64,000 nt of DNA from Mercurialis annua. Lineage: Eukaryota > Streptophyta > Magnoliopsida > Malpighiales > Euphorbiaceae. The translations under genes were made by a program, and so were the position numbers. This document shows positions 23,269-36,800 of this stretch, piece after piece (positions within the stretch are counted from its first letter, which is position 1; each line of letters begins with the position of its first letter). The stretch covers positions 20,600,001 through 20,664,000 of the forward strand of contig NC_065575.1 of the NCBI RefSeq assembly GCF_937616625.2. The letters are read 5' to 3'. The notes beneath the pieces were generated by a model. The model had not been told where the DNA came from and did not search any database. It saw only the letters and a program-made list of their open reading frames with translations.

Positions 23269-25535
23269 TGTTTATAAACGTTAAGAAACAAAACCAAACG
23301 TTTACAAACGCTACGAAACAAATCCAAATATTTCACCTTCTTAGTGATTTAAGCGAAACGTTTACAAACATTACGAAAAAAATCCAAACGTTTTACCTTT
23401 TTAGCGATTTAAGCCAAACGTTTACAAACGTTATGAAACAAATCCAAACGTTTCAACTTTTTAGCGATTAAAGCCAAACGTTTACAAAGATTATGAAATA
23501 AAACCAAACGTTTCTCCTTTTAAGTGATTTAAGGCAAACGTTACGAAACAAAAAAAATTTCACCTTTTTAGCGATTTAAGGCAAACGTTTACAAACGTTT
23601 CGAAAGAAAACCAAATGTTTCACCTTTTGAGCGATTTAAGCCAAACGTTTACAAATGTTACGAAACAAAACCAAACGCTTAAAACGTTACGAAACAAATC
23701 CAAACGTTTCACATTTTTTTGCGATTTAAGTCAAACATTTACAAACGTTACGAAACAAAGCCAAACGTTTGCAAACGTTATGAAACAAATCCAAGCATTT
23801 CAACGTTTTAGCAATTTAAGCCAAACGTTTACAAACATTATTAAACAAATCCAAACGTGTCATCTTTTTGGCAATTTAAGCCAAACGTTTAGAAATGTTA
23901 CGAAACAAATCCAAACGTGTCACCTTTTTAGCGAATTAAGCCAAAGGTTAACAAAGGTTATGCAACAAAACCAAACGTTTGTCCTTTTTAGCGATTTAAG
24001 CCAAACTTTAACAAACGTTGCGAAAAAAATCCAAACGTTTCACCTTTTTAGCGATTTAAGCGAAATGTTTACAAATGTTACAAAACAAATATAAACGTTT
24101 CCCCATATAAGCAATTTATGCCAAACGTTTACAATCGTTACGAAACAAAATCAAACGTTTTCCCATTTTAGCGATTTAAGCGAAATGTTTACAAACGTTA
24201 CAAAACAAATTCAAACGTTTCACCTTTTTAGCGGTTTAAGCCAAACGTTTAAAAACATTACGAAACAACACCAAACATTTATAAATGTTACGAAACAAAA
24301 CCAAACGTTTAAAATGTTACGAAACAAATCGAAACGTTTCACATTTTTAGCGATTTAAGCCAAACGTTTACAAACGTTAAGAAACAAAATCCAAACGTTT
24401 CCCCATTTTAGCGATTTAATCAAAAAGTTATGAAACAAATCCAAACGTTTCACATTTTTAGCGATTTAAGCCGAACGTTTACAAACGTTACAAAACAAAA
24501 CAAAACATTTCATCCTTTTAGCGATTAAAGCCAAACGTTTACAAACGTTAAGAAACAAATGCTAACGTTTCCCCATTTAAGCGATTTAAGCCAAACGTTT
24601 ACAAACATTACGAAACAAATTCAATCGTTTCCCCTTTTTAGCGATTTAAACCAAACGTTTAAAACGTTACGAAATAAATCCAAACGTTTCCCCTTTTGTG
24701 CGATTTAAGCCAAACGTTTACAAACGTTACGAAATAAAACCAAATGCTTAAAACGTTATGAAACAAACCCAAACGTTTCACATTTTTTTGCGATTTAAGT
24801 TAAACATTTACCAACTTTACGAAACAAAGCCAAACGTTTGCAAACGTTACGAAACAAATCCAAGTATTTCAACTTTCTATCAATTTAAGCCAAACGTTTA
24901 CAAACATTACAAAACAAATCCAAACGTGTCACCTTTTTGGCAATTTAAACCAAACATTTACAATTGTTATGAAACAAAACCAAACGTGTCTCCTTTTTAG
25001 CGATTTAAGCCAAACTTTAACAAACGTTGCGAAAAAAATCCAAACGTTTCACCTTTTTAGCAATTTAAGCGAAACGTTTACAAACGTTAGAACCAAATCT
25101 AAACGTTTCCCCATTTAAGCAATTTATGCCAAACGTTTACGATAGTTATGAAACAAAATCAAACGTTTCCCCATTTAAGCGATTTAAGCCAAATGTTTAT
25201 AAATTGTTACGAAACGAATTCAAACATTTCCCCTTTTTAACGATTTAAGCCAAACGTTTAAAACGTTACGAAACAAATCCAAACGTTTCCCCTTTTTAGC
25301 GATTTAAGCCAAACGTTTACAAACATTACGAAACAACACCAAAAGTTTATCAACGTTACGAAACAAAACAAAACGTTTCACATTTTTAGCGATTTAAGCC
25401 AAACGTTTACAAACGTTACGAAACAAAATCCAAACATTTCGCCATTTTAGCGATTTAGGCCAAAAGTTATGAAACAAATCCAAACGTTTCACATTTTTAG
25501 CGATTTAAGCCGAACGTTTACAAACCTTACCAAAC
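23269..25535 (+). repeat. 60-bp satellite array, plus orientation
   Basis: It begins at an inversion junction (GTTTATAAACGTTAAG) shared with 43918 and 52015. It contains repeated marker words AAAGCCAAACGTTTGCAAACG (about 23757 and 24830) and AAAGTTATGAAACAAATCC (about 24424 and 25461), which define a unit of about 1.05 kb. Confidence 0.93.
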
Positions 25536-28500
25536 AAAACATTTGGTTTCGTTTCGTAGCGTTTGTAAACGTTTGGCTTAAACCGTTAAAAATGTTAAAC
25601 TTTTGGATTTGTTTCATAACATTTTATACCTTTACTTTCTACAAACGTTTACAAACGTTACGAAACCAAGCCAAACGTTTGGCTTAAAAGGTGAAACGTT
25701 TGTAAACGTTTGGTTTTATAAATGTTTTGCTTAAATCGCTAAAAAGGTGAAACATTTTTATTTTCGTAATGTTTGTAAATGTTTGGCTTAAATCGCTAAA
25801 ATGGGGAAACGTTTGGATTTGTTTTGTAACGTTTGTAAACGTTTGGTTTAAATCGCTAAAAAGGTTAAACGTTTGGTTTTGTTTCGTAACGTTTTAAATA
25901 TTTGAATTTGTTTCATAACCTTTGTAAACGTATGGCTTAAATTGCTAAAAAGGTGAAACGTTTGGATTTGTTTTGTAACATTTGTAAACTTTTGGATTTG
26001 TTTTGTAACATTTGTAAACGTTTGGCTTAAATTGTTCTAAATGTGAAACGTTTGGATTTGTTTCGCAACGTTTTAAACGTTCGGTTTTCTTTCCAAACGT
26101 TATGAAACAAATCCAAGCATTTTACCTTTTTAGCTATTTAAGCCAAACGTTTACAAACGTTACGAAAAAAATCCAAACGTTTCCCCTTTTTAACAATTTA
26201 AGCTAAACGTTTGGATTTGTTTCGTATGGGTTATTAACGTTTGGTTTTGTTTCGTAACTTTAATAAACATTTGGCTTAAATCGCTAAAAAGGTGAAAACG
26301 TTTGGATTTGTTTTGTAACGTTTTAAACGTTTGACTTAAATCGCTAAAAAGGTGAAGCGTTTGCTTTTGTTTCGTAAAATTTGTAAACATTTGGCTTAAA
26401 TTGCTAAAAAGGTGAAAAGCTTGGATTTCTTTCACAACTTTTGTAAACGTTTGGCTTTGTGTCAACGTATGTAAACGTTTGGCTTCAATCGCTAAAAATG
26501 TGAAACGTTTGTAGACGTTTGGCTTAAATTGCTAAAAAGGTGAAACGTTTTGATTTGTTTCGTAACGTTTGTAAACGTTTGGCTTAAATCGCTAAAAATG
26601 TGAAATGTTTGGATTTGTTCCGTAGTGTTTGTCAAAACCTTTATTTTCTACGAACGTTTAGAAACATTAAGAAACAAAACCAAACCTTTGGCATAAATCG
26701 AAAAAGGTGAAACGTTTAGTTTTGTTTCGTAACGTTTTAAATATTTGAATTTGTTTCATAAACTTTGTAAACGTATGGCTTAAATTGCAAAAAAGGCGAA
26801 ACGTTTGGATTTGTTTCGTAAAGTTTAAAACATTTGGCTTAAATTGCTAAAAAGTTGAAATGTTTGGTTTTGTTTTGTAACATTTGTAAACGTTTGGCTT
26901 AAATCGCTAAAGAGGAGAAACGTTTGGATTAGTTTCATAACATTATAAATGTTTGGATTTGTTTCGTAACTTTTGTAAACGTTTGGCTTAAAATGCTAAA
27001 AAGGTGAAACGCTTGGATTTGTTTTGTAACGTTTGTAAATGTTTGGCTTACGTTGCTAAAAATGTGAAACGCTTGGATTTGTTTCGTAACGTTTTAAACG
27101 TATGGATTTGTTTCGAACCGTTTGGTTTTGTTTCGTAATGTTTGTAAATGTTTTGCTTCAATCACTAAAAAGGTGAAACGTTTGGATTTGTTTCGTAACG
27201 TTTGTAAACGTTTGGCTTAAATCGCTAAAAACGCGAAACATTTGGTTTTGTTTCGTAACATTTGTAAACGTTTGGCTAAATTGCTAAAAAGGTGAAACGT
27301 TTGGATTTATTTCGTAACGTTTTTAAACGTTGCTCTTAAATTGCTAAAAGTGGGAACGTTTCGATTTGTTCCATAGCGTTTGTAAAAACTTTTACTTTCT
27401 ACAAACGTAGACAAACGTTACGAAACAGAACCAAACGTTTAAAACGTTACGAAACAAATCCAAGAGTTTATAATGTTAAAATGGCGAAACATTTGTAAAC
27501 GTTTGGCTTACATAGCTAAAAAGATGAAACGTTTGGATTTGTTTCGTAACGTTTGTAAACATTTGGCTTAAATCGCTAAAATGGGGAAACGTTTCGATTT
27601 TTTTTGTAGCGTTTGTAAACGTTTGGCTTAAATAGCTAAAAAGGTGAAACGTTTGGTTTTGTTTCATAATAATTTAAACGTTTGGATTTGTTTCATAACC
27701 TTTGTTAACGTTTGGCTTAAATTGCTAAAAAGGTGAAACGTTTGGATTTGTTTCGTAACGTTTGTAAACGTTGGGCTTAAATCGCTAAAAGGGTGAAATG
27801 CTTGGATTTGTATTGTAACTTTTGTAAACGTTTGGCTTGGTTTCATAACGTTTGTAAACGTTTCGCTGAAATCGTTAAAAATCTGAAACGTTTGGATTTG
27901 ATTTGTAACATTTGTAAACTTTTGGCTTAAATCGCTAAAAAAGGTGAAACGTTTGGATTTGTTTCATAACGTTTGTAAATGTGTGGCTTAAATCACTAAA
28001 AACGTGAAACGTTTGGATTTGTTTCGTAACGTTTGTAAACGTTTCGCTTAAATCGCTAAAAAGGTGAAACGTTTGGATTTGTTTCGTATCATTTGTAAAC
28101 GTTCTGCTTAAATCGCTAAAAAGGTGAAACGTTTGGTTTTGTTTCGTAATGTTTGTAAAAGTTTTGCTTCAATCGCTAAAAAAGGGAAAAGTTTGGATTT
28201 GTTTCGTAACGTTTGTAAACGTTCGGCTTGAATCGCTAAAAAGGTGAAACGTTTAGATTTGTTTTATAACGTTTGTAAACGTTTGGATTTGTTTCGTAAC
28301 GTCTGTAACCGTTTGGCTTAAATTTCTAAAAAGGGGACACGTTTGGATTTGTTTCGTAACATTTGTTAATGTTTGGCTTAATTCGCTAAAAAGGTGAAAA
28401 GTTTGGATTTGTTTTGTAACGTTTGTAAACGTTTGGCTTAGATCGCTAAAAAGGGGAAACATTTGGTTTCGTTTCGTAACTTTTGTAGAGGTTCGGTTTA

Positions 28501-30643
28501 CATCGCAAAAAAAAAAGGAAACGTTTGTTTTTGTTCCGTAACATTTGTAAACGTTTGGATTAAATCGCTAAAAAGGTGAAACATTTGGTTTAGTTTCATA
28601 ACCTTTGTCTTAAATCACTAAAAAGGGGAAACGTTTGGTTTTGTTTTGTAACGTTTGTAAATGTTTGGCTTAAATTGCTACAAACATTTGGTTTTGTTCA
28701 CCTTTTTACGTTTAGTTTCAATCGCTTATATAGGGAAATGTTTCGTTCTTTTTTGTAACGTTTGTAAACGTTTGGCTTAAATCGCTAAAAAGGAGAAACG
28801 TTTGGTTTTGTTTCGTAACGTTTGTAAACGTTTGGCTTATATTGCTAAAAAGGCAAAACGCATGGATTTGTTTCATAACGTTTGTAAACTATTGGCTTTG
28901 TTTTGTAACGTTTGTAAATGTTTGGCTTAAATCGCTAAAAAGGGGAAACGTTTGGATTTGTTTCGTAACGTTTTAAACGTTTGGCTTAAATCGCTAAAAT
29001 GGGGAAACATTTGGATTTGTTTCGTAATGTTTGTAAACATTTGGCTTAAATCGCTAAAAAGGTGAAACGTTTGGTTTTGTTCCGTAACGTTTGTAAACGT
29101 TTGGCTTAAATTGCTAAAAGGGTGAAACGCTTGGATTTGTTTCGTAACGTTTATAAACGTTTGGTTTAAATCGCTAAAAAGATGAAATGTTTGGATTTTT
29201 TTCGTAACGTTTGTAAATGTTTTGCTTAAATCGCTAAAAAGGTAAAACGGCTTAAATAGCTAAAAAGGTGAAACGTTTGGATTTCTTTTCAAACGTTTGT
29301 AAAACTTCGGCTTAAATCGCTAAAAAGGTGAAACGTTTAGTTTTGTTTCACAACCTTTGTAAACGTTTAGCTTAAATTGCTAAGAATGTGAAACGTTTGG
29401 ATTTGTTTCGTTACGTTTGGAAATGTTTGGCTTAAATTGCCAAAAAGGTGAAACTTTTGGTTTTGTTTCATAACCTTTGTAAAACTTTGGCTTAAATTGC
29501 TAAAAAGGTGAAACATTTGGATTTGTTTCGTAGCGTTTGTAAAGGTTTGGCTTAAAACGCTAAAAAGGGAGACGTTTGGATTTGTTTCGTAACGTTTGTA
29601 AACGTTTGGCTTAAATCGGTAAAAAGCTGAAACGTTGTGTTTTGTTACGTAACCTTTGAAAATGTTCGGCTTCATTTGCTATGAAGGTGAAACGTTTGGA
29701 TTTGTTCCGTAATGTTTGTAAACATTTGGCTTAAATCGCTAAAAAGGAGAAACGTTTGGATTTGTTTCGTCACGTTTTAAACAAATCCAAACGTTTTAAA
29801 CGTTGGTAAATGTTCGTAACGTTTGTAAACGTTTGGCTTTATTTTGTAACGTTTGTAAACTTTGACTTACATCGCTAAAAAGATGAATCGTTTGGTTTTG
29901 TTTCATAACGTTTGTAAACGTTTGGCTTAAATTGCTAAAAAGGTGAAATATTTGGATTTGTTAGGTAACGTTTTACACGTTTTGCTTAAATTGCTAAAAA
30001 GGCAAAACATTTGGATTTGTTTCGTAACGTTTGTAAACGTTTGGCTTAAATCGCTAAAAAGGAAAAACGTTTGGATTTGTTTCGTAATGTTTATAAACGT
30101 TTGGCTTAAATCGCTAAAAAGGTGAAACGTTAGGATTTGTTTCGTAACGTTTTAAATGTTTGGTTTTGTTTCGTAACTTTTTAAATGTTTGAATTGGTTT
30201 GTATTGTTTTAAACGTTTGGCTTAAATCGCCAAAAAGGTGAAATGTTTGGCTTAAATCGCGAAAAAGGTGAAACATTTGGATTTGTTTCGTAACGTTTTA
30301 AACGTTTGGATTGGTTTCGTAACGTTTTAAACGTGTGGCTTAAATCACTAAAAAGGTGAAACGTTCGGATTTGTTTTGTAACGTTTAATGTTTGGCTTAA
30401 ATCGCTAAAAAGGCGAAACGTTTTGATTTGTTTCGTAATGAGTGTAAATGTTTGGCTTAAATTGCTAAAAATGGGAAACGTTTGGATTGGTTTCGTAACG
30501 TTTTAAAGATTGGGTTTGTTTCGTAATATTTGTAAACGTTTGGCTTAAATAGCTAAAATGGGGAAACGTTTGGATTTGTTTCGTAACGTTTGTAAACGTT
30601 TGACTTAAATTGCTAAAAGGTGGAATGTTTGGATTTGTTTTCG
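25536..30643 (-). repeat. 60-bp satellite array, mainly minus, with small inverted islands
   Basis: About 80 monomers, mostly minus. Plus islands lie at about 25640-25670, 26095-26212 and 29777-29800. The block 26.9-30.64 kb is duplicated at 34.4-38.64 kb (marker words at 27089/34640, 27388/34939 and 28500/35855). It ends exactly where the pol fragment begins. Confidence 0.93.
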
Positions 30644-33600
30644 TACGTTTGGAAATCACCATAATGAAACTCAATGTCCTTCCTCTTCGGATCAACATAA
30701 CTCTTATGCCGACTAAAAGCAGTCTCTAACCTCCGTTTGATCAAAGGTACCTTCTCTGAGGTAATCTGAATAATCTTTGCTCCCGAGAGTTTACGCTCTC
30801 CAACCTCCTCCCAACAGATAGGAGATCTACACTTGCGCCCGTACAAAGCCTCATACGGCGCCATCTCGATACTCGCATGGTAACTGTTGTTGTAAGAAAA
30901 CTCAATCAATGGCAGATGAACATCCCAGCTACCCTGAAAATCGAGAACACACATCCTGAGCATATCCTCCAATGTCTGAATAGTCCTCTCAGACTGACCG
31001 TCAGTCTGAGGATGAAAAGTTGTACTGCAATCCAACCGAGAACCCAAGGATTCCTGTAACGCTTTCCAGAACCTCGAAGTAAACACAGAACCTCTGTCTG
31101 AAACAATAGAAACCGCTACACCATGCAAACTGACAATCATGTCAATGTACAGCTGAGCCAACCTCGAAGCAGGATACGAAACCTTTATCGGAAGTAAATA
31201 AGATGACTTGGTCATACGGTCAACTATCACCCAGATGGAATCGTACCCCTGTCGAGTACGCGGTAAACCAACCACAAAATCCATGGCAATTCGCTCCCAC
31301 ATCCACTCCGAAATAGGTAGTGGTTGCAAATAGCCAAAAGGTCTCTGATGCTCCAGCTTCACCTGCTGGCAAGTCAGACATTTAGAAACGTACTCAGCTA
31401 CATCCTTCTTCATCCCGCTCAACCAGTAGGTACCCTTAAGGTCATGGTACATCTTAGTAGAACCCGAATGAACACTATAGGCAGATTTGTGCGCTTCTTC
31501 CAGAATCTGGTCCCTCAAACCTTCTGAATCCGGAACACACAATCTCGAACCATGTCTCAGAACACCATCCACAAAAGTAAACTCAGAATTACCGTCCTGC
31601 TGAACCACCTCAATAATCCGTCTCAACTGTGGATCCTCAGCTTGTAACGCTTTGATCCGATCAATCAAAACAGGTTGTACTTGCAACTGTGCTAACAAAC
31701 AACCAGCCTGCGAAACCTGAAAACCATAGCCCGAAGCTATCAAACCGTGCCACTCTCTAACCATGGGTCTACGCCCAATCTCAGAAATATGAGCCAAACT
31801 GCCCGAAAACTTGCGACTCAACGCATCGGCTACCACATTAGCCTAACCAGGATGGTACTGAATAGTACAGTCGTAGTCTTTCAGCAACTCTAGCCACCTC
31901 CTCTGTCTCAAGTTTAACTCTCTCTGATCAAAGATATACTTCAGACTCTTATGATCAGTGAAAATCTCACAAGTAGCACCATACAAGTAATGCCTCCAAA
32001 TCTTCAGCGCAAAAACCACTACTGCCAACTCTAAATCATGAGTAGGGTAATTCACCTCATGCTTCTTCAACTGTTAGGAAGCATAGGCAATCACCTGTCC
32101 ATGTTGCATCAACACGCAGCCCAAACCAATCCGGGACGCATCACAATACACTATGAAACCGTCAATGCCAGAAGGCAATGCCAAAACCGGAGCTGTAGTC
32201 AAAATCTCTTTGAGCTTCTCAAAGCTCGCCTCGCACTTGTCAGTCCACTCAAACTTAACACCTTTCTGTGTCAGTTTAGTCAACGGTGCAGATATTCTGG
32301 AGAAATCTTGCACGAACCGAAGATAGTAGCCAGCTAAACCCAGAAAACTCCTGATCTCGGTAACTAACCTCGGCCTCTGCCAATCCATAACCGCCTCAAT
32401 CTTCTTTGGATCCACCTTGATCCCATCTTTCGACACTACGTGTCCTAGAAAGGTAACTTGATCCAACCAGAACTCACATTTTGAGAACTTAGGATACAAC
32501 TGATGCTCACGCAACGTCTGTAGTATAGTCCTCAAATGATAAGCATGCTCTTCCTCACTCTGAGAATATATCAAAATTTCATCAATGAAAACGATAACAA
32601 ATTGATCCAAAAACGGCTTGAACACTCTTTTCATAATATCCATAAATGCTGTTGGTGCGTTAGTCAGACCAAAAGACATAACCAGAAACTCAAAATGTCC
32701 ATACCGCGTCCAAAAAGTAGTCTTAGGCACATCTACATCACGGATCCGAAGTTGATGATACCCAGACCTCAAATCAATCTTGGAGAAACACTTTGCACCC
32801 TCCAACTGGTCAAACAAATCATCGATGCGGGGAAGAGGATATCTGTTTTTGACAGTAGCCTTGTTCAACTGTCTATAGTCGATACACAGTCGAAAGGAAA
32901 CGTCTTTCTTCTTCAAAAACAGAACTGGAGCACCCCATGGAGAAGTACTCGGTCTGATGGATCCCCTATCCAACAACTCTTGTAACTGGTCCTTCAACTC
33001 ATTCAGCTCTACAGGAGCCATCCGATACGGCGGTATCGAAATCGGAGCTGTACCAGAAACCACATCAATGCAAAACTCAATCTCACGGTCAGGTGGTAAT
33101 CCAGGCAATTCCTCTGGAAACACATCAGTGACCTCATTCACTATCGGAACTCTAAGCATATCACCATATTCTGCTTCCACATCTCGAACCACATCAAGAA
33201 AACCCTGGCAACCCTTGCCTAACATCCGCTTCTCCTTGATGGCGGAAATCACATTCTTAGGTGTCTCCTCCTTTTCTCCCTGAAAGGAAAAAGGTAGATC
33301 ACCTGGAATCCTAAACTCGACTGACTTCCCTCGACAGTCAATAGATGCAAAATGGCACGACAGCCAATCCATCCCCAAAATCACGTCAAAAAAGCACGTC
33401 AAGCAAAATAAAATTAGCACATAATTATCTACCCTGAATAACCACTGGACAAGAAGGATAAACGACGTCCACTACTACACCTTCAGACATAGGTGTAGAC
33501 ACAGCTAAAGGTTCACTCAAAATAGATGGTGCAGTATCCAATTTCCCAGCAAAGCACGTAGACACAAACGAATGGGTTGCACCCGCATCAAATAATACCA

Positions 33601-33841
33601 AAGCATCAGTAAAGGAAATCAGAATGGTACCTTACACCACAGCATTTGATGCACGCGCATCTTGAGGAGTAAGAGCGAACACTCTGGCCGGCCCCTACGG
33701 CTGCTGATGAGAACTCTGCCCAGTAGCATAACTGTTGGAACCTCTGCCACCGTTACCACGGCCACCAAAACCTCTGCCACCAAAGCCACGGCCCCGCTGG
33801 CCACCAAAAGATGCAATCGGTTGAGAGTACCCTACAGACTG
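30644..33841 (-). pseudogene. LTR-less Tekay-like gag-pol fragment (element D)
   Basis: The minus strand covers the Gly/Arg-rich gag tail (33840-33700), protease with DAGAT (about 33589-33575) and GMDWL, RT, RNase H, IN zinc finger, complete IN DDE core (TMDF/KDF-type first Asp, SDRG, DGQSERT) and ends in the IN C-terminal linker at about 30650. In-frame stops lie at 33697-33695, 33634-33632, 32073-32071 and 31845-31843. A frameshift lies near an A6 run at 33388-33393. The RT catalytic block reads [10 protein letters not shown] instead of FIDD (codon at 32580-32578). Neither LTR, PBS nor polypurine tract is present, and both edges go straight into minus-oriented satellite without a target duplication. 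Dead fragment placed by recombination. Confidence 0.9.
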
Positions 33842-36800
33842 TGTAAATCGCTAAAAAAGGGAAACGTTTGGATTTGTTCCGTAGTGTTTGTAAAAACCTT
33901 TACTTTCTACGAACGTTTAGAAATGTTACGAAACAAAACCAAACGTTTGGCTTAAATCGCTAAAAAGGTGAAACGTTTGGTTTTATTTCGTAACGTTTTA
34001 AATATTTGAATTTGTTTCATTGCCTTTGTAAACGTATGGCTTAAATTACTAAAAAGGTTAAACGTTTGTATTTGTTTCGTAATATTTGTAAACGGTTAGC
34101 TTAAATCGTTAAAAATGTGAAACGTTTGGATTTGTTTCGTAACGTTTTAAAACTTTTGGTTTTGTTTCCAGACGTTTAAACGTTATGAAACAAATTCAAG
34201 CGTTTCACCTTTTTAGCAATTTAAGCCAAACGTTTACAAACGTTACGAAACAAATCTAAACGTTTTCCCTTTTTAACAATTTAAGCCGAACGTTTGGATT
34301 TGTTTCGTAACGTTTATAAACATTTGGCTTAAATTACTAAAAAGGGGAAATGTTTGGATTTGTTTCGTAACGTTTTAAACATTTGGCTTAAATCGCTAAA
34401 AAGGTGAAACGTTTGGTTTTGTTTTGTAACGTTTAAAAACGTTTGGCTTATATCGCTAAAAAGGAGAAACGTTTGGATTTGTTTCATAACATTATAAACA
34501 TTTGGATTTGTTTCGTAACTTTTGTAAACGTTTGGCTTAAATTGCTAAAAAGGTGAAACACTTGGATTTGTTTCATAACGTTTGTTTACGTTTGGCTTAA
34601 GTTGCTAAAAATGCAAAACGCTTGGATTTGTTTCGTAACGTTTTAAACGTCTGGATTTGTTTCGAACCGTTTGGTTTTGTTTCGTAATGTTTGTAAATGT
34701 TTGGCCTTAATCACTAAAAAGGTGAAACGTTTGGATTGGTTTCGTAATGTTTGTAAACGTTTGGCTTAAATCGCTAAAAACGTGAAATATTTGGTTTTGT
34801 TTCGTAACATTTGTAAACGTTTGGCTAAATTGCTAAAAAGGTGAAAGGTTCGGATTTCTTCCGTAACGTTTTTAAACGTTTCTCTGAAAATGCTAAAAAT
34901 GGGAAACGTTTGGATTTGTTTCACAGCGTTTGTAAAAACTTTTACTTTCTACGAACGTTTACAAACGTTACGAAACAAAACGAAACATTTAAAACGTTTA
35001 TAATGTTAAAATGGAGAAACGTTTGTAAACGTTTGGCTTAAATTGCTAAAAAGATGAAACGTTTGGATTTGTTTCGTAACGTTTGTAAATGTTTGGCTTA
35101 AATCGCTAAAATGGGGAAACGTTTCGATTTTTTTATAACGTTTGTTAACGTTTGGCTTAAATTGCTAAAAAGGTGAAACATTTGGATTTGTTTCGTAACG
35201 TTTGTAAACGTTGGGCTTAAATCGCTAAAAAGGTGAAATGCTTGGATTTGTTTCATAACTTTTGTAAACGTTTGGCTTGGTTTCGGAACGTTTGTAAACG
35301 TTTGGCTTAAATCGCTAAAAATGGGAAACGTTTGGATTTGTTTTATAACATTTGTAAACGTTTGGCTTAAATCGCTAAAAAGGTGAAACGTTTGGATTTG
35401 TTTCATAACTTTTGTAAACGTTTGGCTTAAATCGCTAAAAAGGTGAAACATTTGGATTTTTTTGTAACGGTTGTAAACGTTTCGGTTAAATAGCTAAAAA
35501 GGTGAAACGTTGGATTTGTTTCGTATCGTTTGTAAACGTTCAGCTTAAATCGCTAAAAAGGTGAAACGTTTGGTTTTGTTTCATTACGTTTGTAAACGTT
35601 TTGCTTCAATCGCTAATAAGGGAAACGTTTGGATTTGTTTCGTAACGTCTGTGAACGTTTGGTTTAAATTGCTAAAAAGGGGAAACGTTTGGATTTGTTT
35701 CGTAACGTTTGTTAAGGTTTGGCTTAATTCGCTAAAAAGGTGAAAAGTTTGGATTTGTTTTGTAACGATTGTAAACGTTTGACTGAAATCGCTAAAAAGG
35801 GGAAACGTTTGGTTTTATTTCGTAACTTTTGTAAACGTTCGGCTTAAATCGCAAAAAAAAGAGAAATGTTTGTTTTTGTTCCGTAACATTTGTAAACCTT
35901 TGGCTTAAATCGCTATTTTTGTTCCATAACATTTGTAAACCTTTGGCTTAAATCGCTAAAAAGGTGAAACATTTGGTTTAGTTTCATAAACTTTGTCTTA
36001 AATCGTTAAAAAGGGGAAACGTTTGGTTTTGTTTTGTAACGTTTGTAAATGTTTGGCTTAAATTGCTAAAAATATTGGTTTTGTTCACCTTTTTATGTTT
36101 GGCTTAAATCGCTAAAATAGGGATATGTTTGGTTTTGTTTTTTAACATTTGTAATTGTTTGGCTTAAATCGCTAAAAAGGAGAAACGTTTGGTTTTGTTT
36201 TGTAACGTTTGTAAACGTTTGGCTTATATTGCTAAAAAGGCGAAACGCATAAATTTGTTTCGTAACGTTTGTAAACTATTGGCTTTGTTTTGTAATGTTT
36301 GTAAATGTTTGGCTTAAATCTCTAAAAAGGGGAAACGTTTGGATTTGTTTCGTAATGTTTCTAAAGATTTGGCTTAAATCGCTAAAAAAGGCAAAACGTT
36401 TGGTTTTGTTCCATAACGTTTGTAAACGTTTGGCTTAAATTGCTAAAAGGGTGAAACGCATGGATTTGTTTCGTAACGTTTATAAACGTTTGTTTTAAAT
36501 GGCTAAAAAGATGAAATGTTTGGATTTGTTTCGTAACGTTTGTAAACATTTGGCTTAAATCGCTTAAAAGGTGAAACGGCTTAAATCGCTAAAAAGGTGA
36601 AACGTTTGGAAATCTTTCGTAACGTTTGTAAACGTTCGGCTTAAATCGCTAAAAAGGTGAAACGTAATGTTTTGTTTCATAACCTTTGTAAATGTTTAGC
36701 TGAAATTGCTAAAAAGGTGAAACGTTTGGATTTGTTTCGTTACGTTTGGAAATGTTTGGCTTAAATCGCTAAAAAGTTGAAACAATTGGATTTGTTTCAT

